A stretch of 43,696 nt of DNA from Nocardioides zeae (lineage in GTDB: Bacteria > Actinomycetota > Actinomycetes > Propionibacteriales > Nocardioidaceae): contig NZ_JAAGXA010000023.1 of NCBI RefSeq assembly GCF_010686755.1, forward strand, positions 1-43,696. Reading direction: 5' to 3'. Below, piece by piece: positions 1-8,175 of this stretch. Below the pieces are notes generated by a model, which did no database searches, was not told the DNA's origin, and was given only the letters and a program-made list of their open reading frames with translations. Made by a program: the position numbers and the translations under genes. Position 1 is the first letter of the stretch; each line of letters begins with the position of its first letter.

Positions 1-11
1 GCGTGGGACAC

Positions 12-73
12 GAAGGCCTCCTGGTGTGTGAAGCGGTTCCTTAGACAGCTCCACTTCACATCCGGAGGCCTTC
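12..73. repeat. Large imperfect hairpin at the left edge, possible mobile-element remnant
   Basis: The arms 12-36 and 51-73 pair almost throughout. Ten perfect pairs (GAAGGCCTCC at 12-21 with GGAGGCCTTC at 64-73) are followed by a small bulge and about nine more pairs (GTGAAG with CTTCAC), leaving a loop of about 14 bases. The stem is too long for an ordinary terminator and has no T-run. It sits in a gene-poor stretch, so the end of an insertion sequence or a structure 3' of a gene lying before position 1 is plausible. No transposase is visible in the window, so this origin is inference. Confidence 0.4.
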
Positions 74-76
74 ACC

Positions 77-755
77 TTTCAGACAGGCTCACCGACGCTG
101 GTCGGTACAACCTCCCTGGACATCACACCTAGGCCAACCCTCCCAGCACGCGCACCGGCGGCGCGACGGCGTTCCTTCATGCCTGTAGAGGCGCGCAGCG
201 CGCTTGCCTGACTGACGTCGGCGCCTCGAGGCGCGACAGAAAAAATCCGAGGCCACTTTTCCTCCCGAGATCGGTGGCACGGATCCGGCCACCCGTGGGG
301 GTGAATCGGACCTGATCGCTAGAGCGTGGACCAAGTCACGTGCGGCGTCGACGCCCGCGGCTGCAAGCTTGTGGATGACGGCGAGCCCCTGCCCGCGCTC
401 CGCCCCCAGCGATATGGGTCAGCGTCTGCGGGTGTGTCCCCGTGCACCAGAAAGCCGGAGGGCCTCGCGGTGCACCACCTCTCGGTTTCGCCCCGGCCGT
501 CTCGCCCCGCCAGCCGCCGCCGTAGCGGCGGCGGGCGGCGCCCGATCGCGCTGTTCTCGACGTTTCACTTCCGACTGGACTGCGGATGTATATTGCGTAC
601 CCTACCAGGGTGGACAAATAAGCGGTCCACTGAACTCGTACGAAAGGGCCGCACGTACCGCCGTGGTCAACAGCAGTGAGCGCGACGAGGGCATGCCACT
701 GGGATTGTCCGACCCACCCATCGCCCTTCCGAACCTGCCCGCCCCAGGAGCCCGC
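77..755. other. 679-base stretch with no convincing gene
   Basis: Open frames exist on both strands, but none has family features, a ribosome binding site or normal codon use. The stretch holds a perfect GC hairpin at 523-542 (GCCGCCGC, loop CGTA, GCGGCGGC) and a less GC-rich patch at about 585-630 with a perfect GTGGAC/GTCCAC inverted repeat (610-615 and 625-630). The patch includes TATATT at 589-594 and could hold the promoter and an operator of the secreted-protein gene starting at 756. That role is inferred from position only. Confidence 0.4.
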
Positions 756-1328
756 ATGTCCCACCCCCGATGGACCCGACGCACCCTCGTTGGCGCAGCC
801 GCGTGGTCCGCCCCCGCCGTCGTCGCCCTCGCCGCCGCACCTGCCGCTGCGGCCTCGGCCGCGCCACGGCTGATCTTGGACCTCGGGGCGACGTACATGG
901 CCCCTGCCGGCAACTTCTACGACGTAGTACTGAGCGGCGCGACTATTACCTCGACCGCGCCCGTGCCCGCGGGAACTCTGAGCCTGATCGTGACCTTTCA
1001 CAACAGCGCGGGCGAACCGGATGACGGCGAACCCATCTTCATCTCGAGCCGTATGACGGGCTGGAACTCAGCGGCGCCGCCTGGGACCTCTGTGGCGGCA
1101 GTTACCTACGTCTACGGTGGTTATCTCCACGGAGTGCTGGCACTACCCCGCGTAGCAGCCTTCGGCACGGGCTACGTCGCCTCGCACCGCTGGGGGCGCG
1201 GCACCTTCACCGTCACGGTCTCGAGCGCAGGCTTCGCGGCATCCTCGGCCACTGTGACCACCCCCCAGACCCAGTCACGACGACGCTCTACTGGCGCACC
1301 GCCAGCTGAGCGGCGCCCGTCGGACTAA
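756..1328 (+). CDS. Secreted protein with Tat-like signal, unknown function
   Basis: This is a 190-residue protein. It begins with a twin-arginine-like signal: Trp-Thr-Arg-Arg-Thr-Leu at about residues 5-10, an Ala/Val-rich core, and Ala-rich cleavage sites near residue 32. The mature part is rich in Thr, Ser, Val and Gly and looks like a beta-sandwich. The ATG at 756 was chosen because AGGAG lies at 746-750 and the signal peptide begins directly there; an upstream extension in the same frame lacks any feature. The layout (R-R motif, Ala-Trp-x-Ala-Pro-Ala-Val core, short Thr/Val-rich body) matches the protein at 40542-41054. Codon use is less GC-biased than in the housekeeping genes, which may mean recent acquisition or relaxed selection. 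Function is unknown. Confidence 0.72.
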   Translation: MSHPRWTRRTLVGAAAWSAPAVVALAAAPAAAASAAPRLILDLGATYMAPAGNFYDVVLSGATITSTAPVPAGTLSLIVTFHNSAGEPDDGEPIFISSRMTGWNSAAPPGTSVAAVTYVYGGYLHGVLALPRVAAFGTGYVASHRWGRGTFTVTVSSAGFAASSATVTTPQTQSRRRSTGAPPAERRPSD

Positions 1329-1680
1329 ACGGTCGGCACGCAGCCTGAACCGCGACCGCCCAGCTGCCATGCACTCACGCAGCGACATAGGCGCAAGACG
1401 CTTCAGGACGTTTGCCGGGCGAGGTACCTGGCTCCTGCCCGTCTGGTCGGTCCGCTCCCACGCTGAGAAGACTGCCGGAGCCGCCGAGCGTGGTTGGCGT
1501 CAAGCATTACTGCCGCCGACTCGCCCCGGGCGCCGACGACGGTCGGGACGGACCTCGGGAATCTCGTTGAGCTGGACAGTGCCGGACCGCCGCTGCCTCG
1601 GCCCTTGCGCAGCAGGTCCTCGCGACAAATGTGGGCGAGATGTGGGCGAAGCGGCCCTGAAAGCCTGCTGACCTGGGCGT
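1329..1680. other. 352-base stretch without an intact gene
   Basis: No complete coding frame is supported between the secreted-protein gene and the 3' end of ychF. The only suggestive content is a short frame ending at 1660 that resembles the tail of a phage-type integrase, described separately. No tRNA-like cloverleaf or terminator was recognised. Confidence 0.4.
1571..1660 (+). pseudogene. Possible C-terminal remnant of a tyrosine integrase
   Basis: One frame reads about 29 codons and ends in Thr-Asn-Val-Gly-Glu-Met-Trp-Ala-Lys-Arg-Pro-stop at 1625-1660. This resembles the C-terminal tail of many actinobacterial phage-type tyrosine recombinases. The frame is closed upstream by TGA at 1568-1570, and no catalytic Arg/His/Tyr box remains. 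The identification rests on recall of a short tail and could be chance. Together with the hairpin at 12-73 it suggests that the left 1.6 kb is a decayed accessory region. Confidence 0.22.
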
Positions 1681-2754
1681 TCACACGTTGAAGCGGAACT
1701 CCACCACGTCGCCGTCGGCCATGACGTACTCCTTGCCCTCCATGCGCACGCGACCCGCTTCCTTGGCCTTCGCCATCGACCCCGCGGCGACCAGGTCGTC
1801 GAAGGACACGATCTCGGCCTTGATGAAGCCCTTCTGGAAGTCGGTGTGGATGACACCGGCCGCCTCGGGCGCGGTGGCGCCCTTGGGGATCGTCCAGGCG
1901 CGCGTCTCCTTGGGCCCGGCGGTGAGGTAGGTCTGCAGGCCGAGGGTGTCGAACCCGACGCGGGCGAGCACCTCGAGGCCGGGCTCGGTGACGCCGGCCT
2001 CGGCGAGGAACTCGGCGGCCTCCTCCTCGTCGAGCTCGATGAGCTCCGACTCGAACTTGGCGTCGAGGAAGATCGCCTCGGCCGGGGCGACGATCTCGCG
2101 CATCTTCGTCTTGAGGTCCTCGTCGGCGAGCTCGTCCGCGTCGCAGTTGAAGACGTAGAGGAACGGCTTGGCCGTCAGCAGGGACATCTCCCGGAGGAGG
2201 CTGCGGTCGATGTCGGTCGCGATGATCGGCGCACCGGACTCGAGCGCCTCCTTCGCGGCCTTGGCGGCCTCGAGGTTCGCGACGAGGTCCTTGACCTTCC
2301 GCGACTCCTTCTCGAGCCGGACGACCGCGCGGTCGACGGTCTCGAGGTCGGCGAGGATCAGCTCGGTCTGGATGGTGGAGATGTCGTTGGCGGGGTTGAC
2401 CTCACCGTCGACGTGGGTGACGTCCTCGTCGCGGAAGACGCGGGTCACCTGGCAGATCGCGGAGGACTCGCGGATGTGGGCGAGGAACTTGTTGCCCAGG
2501 CCCTCGCCCTCGCTGGCGCCGCGCACGATGCCGGCGATGTCGACGAACTCGACGGTCGCCGGGAGGATCTTCTGGCTGCCGAAGATCTCGGCGAGCGTGG
2601 CGAGCCGCTCGTCGGGGACGCCCACGACGCCGACGTTGGGCTCGATCGTCGCGAACGGGTAGTTCGCCGCGAGCACGTCGTTCTTGGTCAGCGCGTTGAA
2701 GAGCGTCGACTTGCCTGCGTTGGGGAGTCCGACGATGCCGATGGTGAGAGCCAC
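1681..2754 (-). CDS. ychF: Ribosome-associated GTP/ATP-binding protein YchF (Obg family)
   Basis: This 357-residue protein has the usual YchF length. It is a cytoplasmic P-loop NTPase of the Obg group that prefers ATP and is linked to ribosomes and stress responses. The P-loop Gly-Leu-Pro-Asn-Ala-Gly-Lys-Ser is at residues 9-16. A helical-hairpin segment follows in the middle (about 130-200), then Asn-Cys-Asp-Ala-Asp-Glu in the G4 region, and a C-terminal TGS domain ending in Glu-Phe-Arg-Phe-Asn-Val. The start is GTG. AGTCTA at 2763-2768 (TAGACT on the coding strand) is a -10 element eight bases before the start, so the transcript is probably leaderless. In many actinobacteria ychF lies close to ispH and a DUF6542 gene; here those are more than 26 kb away. 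Confidence 0.97.
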   Translation of the reverse strand: MALTIGIVGLPNAGKSTLFNALTKNDVLAANYPFATIEPNVGVVGVPDERLATLAEIFGSQKILPATVEFVDIAGIVRGASEGEGLGNKFLAHIRESSAICQVTRVFRDEDVTHVDGEVNPANDISTIQTELILADLETVDRAVVRLEKESRKVKDLVANLEAAKAAKEALESGAPIIATDIDRSLLREMSLLTAKPFLYVFNCDADELADEDLKTKMREIVAPAEAIFLDAKFESELIELDEEEAAEFLAEAGVTEPGLEVLARVGFDTLGLQTYLTAGPKETRAWTIPKGATAPEAAGVIHTDFQKGFIKAEIVSFDDLVAAGSMAKAKEAGRVRMEGKEYVMADGDVVEFRFNV

Positions 2755-2841
2755 GGGGCGGCAGTCTACGGCGCGGCGCGCCCTGCTCCGTCACCGGCGA
2801 GCACCCCGCCCTCCTTCCTCCCGACGTGGGAGGCTCGGGGC

Positions 2842-3357
2842 ATGACGTCAGGGGAGACCGTCCAGCCCGTGCCGGTCGCGTTGCGCGAGCCGGCCCACCA
2901 GGTGTCACCGCGGGCGGTGACCTACTGGCGCGTCGGTGCCGGCATCACCGCGTCCGTCGTGACGGTCCCGCTCGTCGTGGTCGCGCTGGTGTGGCCGGAC
3001 CGACCCTGGTGGTACCTCGTCCCCGCCGCCCTCGTCGTGCTCCTGCTCCTCGGGTGGACGGCGATCATGCCGTCGTTCCGCTACCGCGTGCACCGGTGGG
3101 AGCTCACCGACGACGCCGTCCACACCCGCAGCGGCTGGCTGAGCATCGACGAGCGCATCGCGCCCCTCTCCCGCGTGCAGACCGTCGACTCCTCGCAAGG
3201 CCCGCTGCAGCGCGCCTTCGGCCTGCGCTCCCTCACCGTGACGACGGCGTCCGCCGCCGGGCCGATCACCATCGCCTGCCTCGACGTCGGCACGGCCCAG
3301 CACCTCGTCGCCGACCTCACCGCCATCACCGGCGCGAGCCAGGACGACGCGACGTGA
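2842..3357 (+). CDS. Small membrane protein with bacterial PH domain (YdbS-like)
   Basis: This is a 171-residue membrane protein. Two adjacent hydrophobic segments lie at about residues 31-75, followed by a bacterial PH (DUF304/bPH2) domain that begins at Tyr-Arg-Val-His-Arg-Trp-Glu-Leu. The domain carries the family pattern Thr-Arg-Ser-Gly-Trp-Leu ... Ile-Ala-Pro-Leu-Ser-Arg-Val-Gln-Thr-Val-Asp ... Phe-Gly-Leu-Arg-Ser-Leu-Thr-Val-Thr-Thr. Bacillus YdbS, of the same layout, is encoded beside YdbT, which contains several such domains; the next gene here has that form. The stop overlaps the GTG of the next gene (GTGA), so the two are translationally coupled. The ATG at 2842 begins a short hydrophilic N-terminus. 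The exact role is unknown; protection of the envelope or membrane is the reported theme for the Bacillus pair. Confidence 0.85.
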   Translation: MTSGETVQPVPVALREPAHQVSPRAVTYWRVGAGITASVVTVPLVVVALVWPDRPWWYLVPAALVVLLLLGWTAIMPSFRYRVHRWELTDDAVHTRSGWLSIDERIAPLSRVQTVDSSQGPLQRAFGLRSLTVTTASAAGPITIACLDVGTAQHLVADLTAITGASQDDAT

Positions 3358-4973
3358 GCGACCCCTACGGCTACGGCGCCCCCGGTTCTGCCCCGCCACC
3401 GCCCCCGTGGCCGCCCGCGCCCCCGCCCCCGCCGGCCGAGGAGTGGCAGCGGCTCGACCGGCGCCTGCTCGTCATCAGTCCGCTCCAGGTGCTGCGCGGC
3501 TTCGCCGTCCCCATCATCTTCAGCCTCATCGGGATCGGCACGCAGGCGGGCGTCTGGACGCTCCTCCTCGTCCCCGTCTCGCTCGTCGCCGCCGGGTTCT
3601 TCGGGGCACTCCCCTGGCTCACCACGTCGTACCGCCGCACCCCCACCCAGCTCGAGCTCCGCACCGGCTGGCTCAACCGCAAGCGGCTCACCGCGCCGCT
3701 CGACCGCGTCCGCAGCGTGGACCTGACCGCCTCGCTCATCCACCGCGTGCTCGGCGTGACGAAGGTCGAGATCGGCACCGGCGTCGACGACGAGCGCATC
3801 ACCCTCGAGGCCGTCGACGTCGCCGAGGCCCGTCGCCTCCAGCAGGAGCTGCTCGACCGGGCACGACCGGGTACGGCGGGGGTCGGACCCGACGTCGTAC
3901 CCGCGGCGCCCGCGGCGGGAGGCCCGGCACCGGCCGAGGCCGGCCAGGCCGAGGAGCAGCTGGCAGCGCTGTCGTGGTCGTGGCTGCGGTTCGCCCCCCT
4001 CAACGTCGCCCAGATGGCGATCGTGCTCGGCGCGTGCGCCGGTGCCTCGCAGTTCGTCGACGACCTGCCGTTCGCGGACGTCGACCACGCCCAGTCGGCG
4101 TACGCCTGGGTGACGAGCCAGGTGCTCGTCCTCGTCGTGCTCGTCGCCCTCGGCGTCGCGGCGGTGCTGTGGCTCGTTATCGCGGTGGTCGGCTACGTGC
4201 TCACGTGGTCGGGCTTCCGGCTCGTGCGGCTCCGCCCCGCGGGACGGCCCGAGGAGACGTCGATCCAGCTGCGCGCCGGCCTCCTCACGACCCGCTCCAC
4301 CACCGTCGAGGAGCGGCGGGTCCGCGGCGTACGGCTCACCGAGCAGGCCCTCATGCGGGTGGCCGGTGGAGGCGAGCTGGCGACGCTCGCGACCGGGGTC
4401 GAGGAGGGCACGACCACCGTCGTGCCCCCCTGTCCCTCCCCCGTCGCCGTCAGCGTCGGCCACGAGGTGCTCGGCGCCCGGGAGACCGCACCGCTGCAGG
4501 TCCCGCTCGCGCGGCACGGGGGTGCCGCGCGCCGGCGTGCCCACGTGCGGTGGCAGCGCCTGCCGCTGCTCCTCGTGCTCGTCGCGGTGGGCCTGACCCT
4601 CGGCTTCGAGGGCCCGTGGTGGCCGCCGGTGCTGGTCGCCGTGCTCCTCGGTGCGTTCGGCGTCGTCGGCGCCGAGCAGTCCTACCGCCACCTCGGCCAC
4701 GCTCTGACCCACCGGCCCGACGGAACGCCGTGGCACGTGGTGATGGGGTCGGGCGGGTACGACCGCGTGCGCACCGTCCTCGAGACCGACGGCGTCATCG
4801 GGTGGGTCGTGCGCCAGTCGTTCTTCCAGCGACGCCTCGGCCTCGCGACCCTCGTCGCGACGACGGCCGCCGGTCCCGAGTCGGTCGAGCTCCGCGACGT
4901 GCCGCTCCCCGAGGCCCTGCGCCTCGCCGACGCCGCGACGCCCGGGCTGCTGACGCCGTTCCGGGCGCGCTGA
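3354..4973 (+). CDS. Membrane protein with three bacterial PH domains (YdbT-like)
   Basis: This is a 539-residue membrane protein. A Pro-rich cytoplasmic N-terminus (residues 1-30) is followed by three modules of a transmembrane pair plus a bPH2 domain. The PH domains lie at about residues 85-165 (Leu-Arg-Thr-Gly-Trp-Leu-Asn-Arg-Lys-Arg-Leu), 290-375 and 445-535. The transmembrane pairs are at about 42-85, 220-285 and 400-440. The third PH domain has a diverged core. The start GTG at 3354 overlaps the stop of the YdbS-like gene by four bases, which is the usual pairing for this family. Substrate or partner is unknown. Length and threefold repetition fit YdbT. Confidence 0.87.
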   Translation: MSDPYGYGAPGSAPPPPPWPPAPPPPPAEEWQRLDRRLLVISPLQVLRGFAVPIIFSLIGIGTQAGVWTLLLVPVSLVAAGFFGALPWLTTSYRRTPTQLELRTGWLNRKRLTAPLDRVRSVDLTASLIHRVLGVTKVEIGTGVDDERITLEAVDVAEARRLQQELLDRARPGTAGVGPDVVPAAPAAGGPAPAEAGQAEEQLAALSWSWLRFAPLNVAQMAIVLGACAGASQFVDDLPFADVDHAQSAYAWVTSQVLVLVVLVALGVAAVLWLVIAVVGYVLTWSGFRLVRLRPAGRPEETSIQLRAGLLTTRSTTVEERRVRGVRLTEQALMRVAGGGELATLATGVEEGTTTVVPPCPSPVAVSVGHEVLGARETAPLQVPLARHGGAARRRAHVRWQRLPLLLVLVAVGLTLGFEGPWWPPVLVAVLLGAFGVVGAEQSYRHLGHALTHRPDGTPWHVVMGSGGYDRVRTVLETDGVIGWVVRQSFFQRRLGLATLVATTAAGPESVELRDVPLPEALRLADAATPGLLTPFRAR

Positions 4974-4993
4974 CGGGCGCTGAGGCGGCGCTA

Positions 4994-4999
4994 TAGCCT
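4994..4999 (+). promoter_or_regulatory. -10 element of xthA (leaderless)
   Basis: TAGCCT, preceded by TA, lies seven bases upstream of the GTG at 5007 and 20 bases after the stop of the PH-domain gene. There is no ribosome binding site, so the transcript probably starts at or next to the start codon. Confidence 0.55.
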
Positions 5000-5006
5000 C
5001 GGGCGG

Positions 5007-5801
5007 GTGCGCATCGCGACCTGGAACGTCAACTCCCTCCGCTCCCGCATCGACCGCGTCGAGGCGTTCCTCGAGCGCCACGACGTCGACGTCCTCGCCC
5101 TCCAGGAGACGAAGGCGAAGGTCGAGCAGCTGCCGCTGATGGGGCTGCAGGCGCGGGGGTACGACGTCGCTGCCGCCGGCATCAGCCAGTGGAACGGCGT
5201 CGCGATCATCAGCCGGGTCGGCATCGAGGACGTGTCCGTCGGCTTCGACGCCATGCCGGAGTTCGGCGAGCCGCCCGTCGCCGAGGCGCGCGCGATCGGC
5301 GCGGTCTGCGGGGGCGTGCGCGTGTGGTCCCTCTACGTGCCCAACGGACGCAAGATCGGCGACCCGCACTACGTCTACAAGCTCGACTGGCTCGCCCGGC
5401 TCCGCGCCGCCGCGACCGCGTGGGTCGGCGAACCCACCGCGCTGGTCGGCGACTGGAACATCGCCCCGCTCGACACCGATGTCTTCGACATCAAGCAGTT
5501 CGCCACCTCGACCCACGTCACCCCGCCCGAGCGGGCGGCGTTCGAGGGGTTCGTGGAGGACGGGTACGTCGACGTGGTGCGCCCGCACGTGCCCGAGCCC
5601 GAGGCGGGCTACACCTACTGGGACTACTACCGGCAGCGCTACGAGCGGAACCGCGGCATGCGGATCGACCACGTGCTGGCCAGTCCGTCGTTGGCGTCCC
5701 GGGTGACGGGCGCGTTCATCGACCGCGAGGAGCGCGGCGGCGCCGACGGGCACGGCAAGGGCGCATCCGACCACGCGCCGGTGGTGGTGGAGGTCGCGTA
5801 G
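5007..5801 (+). CDS. xthA: Exodeoxyribonuclease III / AP endonuclease
   Basis: This 264-residue cytoplasmic Mg2+-dependent nuclease of the EEP superfamily repairs abasic sites and 3' blocks in DNA. The N-terminus Met-Arg-Ile-Ala-Thr-Trp-Asn-Val-Asn-Ser is canonical (Asn7). The metal-binding Glu34 is in Ala-Leu-Gln-Glu-Thr-Lys. Gly-Asp-Trp-Asn-Ile-Ala-Pro is the catalytic Asp/Asn loop, Arg-Ile-Asp-His-Val-Leu follows, and Ser-Asp-His-Ala-Pro-Val near the end carries the terminal Asp-His pair. Length and all motifs are normal for the family. The start is GTG at 5007 with no Shine-Dalgarno sequence; the -10 element at 4994-4999 supports leaderless expression. Confidence 0.95.
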   Translation: MRIATWNVNSLRSRIDRVEAFLERHDVDVLALQETKAKVEQLPLMGLQARGYDVAAAGISQWNGVAIISRVGIEDVSVGFDAMPEFGEPPVAEARAIGAVCGGVRVWSLYVPNGRKIGDPHYVYKLDWLARLRAAATAWVGEPTALVGDWNIAPLDTDVFDIKQFATSTHVTPPERAAFEGFVEDGYVDVVRPHVPEPEAGYTYWDYYRQRYERNRGMRIDHVLASPSLASRVTGAFIDREERGGADGHGKGASDHAPVVVEVA

Positions 5802-5884
5802 GGCCGGTGCCTCGGCGGACGATCTGACGCACCGGGTGGGTCGAATCCTCCGCGTCCGTGGGCCCGTCTGCAGGCGATGCCGGG

Positions 5885-7339
5885 TCACTCGCGGCGGATG
5901 AACCGCAGCTTGCCCGTGCCGAGGCGCTCGACGAGGTAGAGCGGGTCGTGGACCTGCCGGTGGTGCTGGTCGCAGAGTAGGCACCCGTCCTCGACGTTGG
6001 TGGCGCCACCCCGGGCCCACGCGGTGAGGTGGTGCGCCTGCGTCTGGTGCGGCGGTCGGTCACAGCCCTCGGCGACGCAGCCGCCATCCCTGATCGCCAT
6101 CGCGGTGCGCATCGCCCTGGTGTGGAAGCGAGCCGTGCGGCCGAGGTCGAGCACCTCGCTCTTGGCGCCCAGCACCGCCGGGATGATCCGCGCCCCGCAT
6201 GCCAACCGCCGCGCCTCACCGGCACTGATCGCGCCGCCCGTGTCGAGCGACGCCGTCGCCAACCCGCCGAGCAACGACTCCAGCGTCATCGTCACCAGGA
6301 CGGTCGCCCCTGTCCCGCCCGCGGCGGGCAGGTCCTTCTGGTCGAGCATCTCGAGCAGCTGTTGGAACGCCAGCCCGTACCGCTCCGGTGTCGGACGCTC
6401 CCTGCGGAACCGCTGCTCGGGATCGTCCGAGCTGTTGAGGTGCTGCGGCGCCGCGTAGGCGTCGAGCGCCTTGCGCAGCATCGCCCCGTGGAGCTCGGGC
6501 AACGTGAACCGTCCGTGCACACGACCACGGCCGTCCGAGACCATCGTCAGACGCGATGCAGCGCGGGCCTCCCGCTCCTCCTTCTCCAGCACGGCGGCCT
6601 CGTGCGCCTCGCCCACCTCGGGCGCGATGACGGTGAGGATCTTCTTCCCGATCGCTCGCAGGGCGCGGGCGTCGTGATCGGCCGCGAACCCGACCAGCGT
6701 CTCCTCCGCCTCGAGCCGCAGCTCGACCGGCAGGTCCCCGGGCAGCTCGTCGAGCGCCGACACGATGACATCGGCCTGCTCCACGTTCACCGCCCCGGCC
6801 GCGCACCCCGTCGCCAGGTGCGTGCCGCACCTGCCCGTGATCGCGTCCCCCACCCGCGCGAACCGGTACGCATCGCGCCGGGTCAACGCCGTCGCGTTCG
6901 CCCACCACACCGCCGCCGTCGAGGCACCGTTCTCCCGGTGGACCTCCAGCTCCTCGGCCCGTGCCAGCAGCACCGCCGCCAGCGCCGAGGCCCGCGCCAC
7001 CAGACGCTGCACCGCCACCAGCCCCGCGCCGGCGTCCGCGGCGCTCATCCAGTCCAGGCCGTCGAACGTCAGTGCCCCCGAGGCCCCGCCGATCGCCGCC
7101 ACCACGGGATGGTCGACGTCACCACCGACATCCACCGGGACACCGGGCGCCGCCCACCCCGCGGGCTCCACGGCGGCCGGGGGCGGCACCTCGTCGTGCC
7201 GGCCCGGAGGGACGAACACGGTGGAGTAGGAGTTGTCCGCCTCCGCCGGCCACTCTCCCGTCGCGAACGCGTGCTCCAACCAGTCCGGCACCGGCGGCTC
7301 CCCGCCGCCGGCGTCACCAGATGAGCTGACCCCCGTCAT
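5885..7339 (-). CDS. DUF222-HNH endonuclease domain protein
   Basis: This protein of about 484 residues belongs to a family that is abundant, often in many copies, in Nocardioidaceae and other actinobacteria. An acidic N-terminus is followed by a long helical DUF222 region (about 60-390) and a C-terminal HNH nuclease motif. The motif has Cys-Val-Ala-Glu-Gly-Cys-Asp-Arg, then Gln-Ala-His-His-Leu, then Asn-Val-Glu-Asp-Gly-Cys-Leu-Leu-Cys-x-x-His-His-Arg-x-Val-His, so two zinc Cys pairs and the catalytic His are present. The biological role is unknown. The family may be linked to mobile or defence functions, but that is not established. ATG at 7339 is preferred over GTG at 7348 because TTGAGT lies seven bases upstream of it as a possible -10 element. 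Confidence 0.88.
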   Translation of the reverse strand: MTGVSSSGDAGGGEPPVPDWLEHAFATGEWPAEADNSYSTVFVPPGRHDEVPPPAAVEPAGWAAPGVPVDVGGDVDHPVVAAIGGASGALTFDGLDWMSAADAGAGLVAVQRLVARASALAAVLLARAEELEVHRENGASTAAVWWANATALTRRDAYRFARVGDAITGRCGTHLATGCAAGAVNVEQADVIVSALDELPGDLPVELRLEAEETLVGFAADHDARALRAIGKKILTVIAPEVGEAHEAAVLEKEEREARAASRLTMVSDGRGRVHGRFTLPELHGAMLRKALDAYAAPQHLNSSDDPEQRFRRERPTPERYGLAFQQLLEMLDQKDLPAAGGTGATVLVTMTLESLLGGLATASLDTGGAISAGEARRLACGARIIPAVLGAKSEVLDLGRTARFHTRAMRTAMAIRDGGCVAEGCDRPPHQTQAHHLTAWARGGATNVEDGCLLCDQHHRQVHDPLYLVERLGTGKLRFIRRE

Positions 7340-7392
7340 GCCCACCACTCAACACGGCCCCACCGACAGTTCCGGCGGGCCCGTCCCCAGGG

Positions 7393-7998
7393 TCAGCCGA
7401 ACATCTCCCCGCAGGTCTCGTCGGCGTACTCCTCGAACGCCTGGGCCTCCGGGGAGTCGTCCCCGTCGTCGGTGTCGAGCTCGTCGAGCTCCTCGATCTC
7501 CTCCGTGGTCATGCCGTCGACCCGCTCGAGCGCGGTGACCAGCTCCTCGAACCCGGCCCGGGCGTCCGCCGGGATGTCCTCCGGCGTCCCCGTCTCGGTG
7601 AGCACCTCGACGGCGCGGCCCGTCTCCCACGGAGCGTCCGACTCCTGGAGGGCGAAGACGAAGAGCACGCCGTACATCTCCTCCACCGCGTCGCAGAACT
7701 CCTCCGTCGTCGCGTCGTCCGGCGCGTCCGAGGCGTCGTCACCACCCAGCGTCAGCACCAGCGTCACCACGAGCGCGACGACGAGCACCACCGCGACGCC
7801 GATGACCGGGCCGACGACCTTCCAGGCGATGCCCCCGCCCGGACCGCCCGGACCAGTCGGACCAGCGGCCGGCCGCACGTGCCCCGTCCACGACGTCCCG
7901 TCCCACCAGCGCTCCTGGCCGGGCTCCGCGGCGTACCACCCGGCAGGCGTCCCGCCCTGCTGACCGCCCGGCTCTCCCGGGCCCTGCTTCTCGTCCAT
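7393..7998 (-). CDS. DUF2510 single-pass membrane protein
   Basis: This is a 201-residue protein. Residues about 18-40 form a DUF2510 domain: Ala-Gly-Trp-Tyr-Ala ... Glu-Arg-Trp-Trp-Asp-Gly-Thr-Ser-Trp-Thr. It is followed by a Gly/Pro-rich linker, one transmembrane helix at about 62-88, and an acidic extracytoplasmic domain with Cys residues near Glu-Phe-Cys-Asp-Ala and Glu-Thr-Cys-Gly-Glu that could form a disulfide. DUF2510 is a short domain found N-terminal to membrane segments in many actinobacterial proteins; its function is unknown. The start ATG is preceded by GGGGGACGGA. The gene is divergent from the amidase operon across a 177-base intergenic region. Confidence 0.82.
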   Translation of the reverse strand: MDEKQGPGEPGGQQGGTPAGWYAAEPGQERWWDGTSWTGHVRPAAGPTGPGGPGGGIAWKVVGPVIGVAVVLVVALVVTLVLTLGGDDASDAPDDATTEEFCDAVEEMYGVLFVFALQESDAPWETGRAVEVLTETGTPEDIPADARAGFEELVTALERVDGMTTEEIEELDELDTDDGDDSPEAQAFEEYADETCGEMFG

Positions 7999-8066
7999 TC
8001 CGTCCCCCGATCGGTCGCGAGGGTCCACGCTCCCACGGACCGGCGACACGTACGCACAACTCCCAT

Positions 8067-8136
8067 CTCGACGCCCCCGCCGCGGCATACATGACAACTC
8101 GACGCCCCCGCCGCGGCATACATGACAACTCGACGC
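8067..8136. repeat. 31-base tandem repeat, two full units plus eight bases
   Basis: The unit beginning CTCGACGCCCCCGCCGCGGC and ending ATACATGACAA occurs at 8067-8097 and again, identical, at 8098-8128; its first eight bases recur at 8129-8136. The repeat lies in the divergent region between the DUF2510 gene and the acetamidase gene, directly upstream of the GAAAC box at 8148. Two perfect copies suggest a recent duplication. It could have moved regulatory sequence or simply be a slippage product. Confidence 0.85.
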
Positions 8137-8168
8137 GCAACCCCGCCGAAACACAGGTTTCCTACGCT
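8137..8168 (+). promoter_or_regulatory. Purine-regulon promoter of the amidase operon (GlnR-like box plus -10)
   Basis: GCAAC at 8137-8141, a six-base gap, GAAAC at 8148-8152, a ten-base gap, then TACGCT at 8163-8168 as the -10 element. The ATG follows seven bases later, so the transcript is probably leaderless. GTnAC-n6-GAAAC is the half-site pair of the actinobacterial nitrogen regulator GlnR; here the first half-site has C in place of T. The GAAAC also pairs with GTTTC at 8157-8161 as a short palindrome. GAAAC-n10-TAnnnT is shared with three other promoters in this window. Confidence 0.62.
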
Positions 8169-8175
8169 CCGCGGC

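Noticed and set aside
523..542. GC hairpin as an intrinsic terminator
   Set aside because: There is no following T-run and no gene upstream whose transcript it would end.
369..755. N-terminal extension of the secreted protein at 756
   Set aside because: The added 129 residues have no feature, and a ribosome binding site and signal peptide begin at 756.
3081..6020. A long minus-strand frame opposite the PH-domain genes and xthA
   Set aside because: Its translation is low-complexity and matches no family, while the plus strand carries three clear genes with normal starts.
8067..8136. The 31-base repeat as a CRISPR array
   Set aside because: The two units are directly adjacent without spacers, and no cas genes are present.
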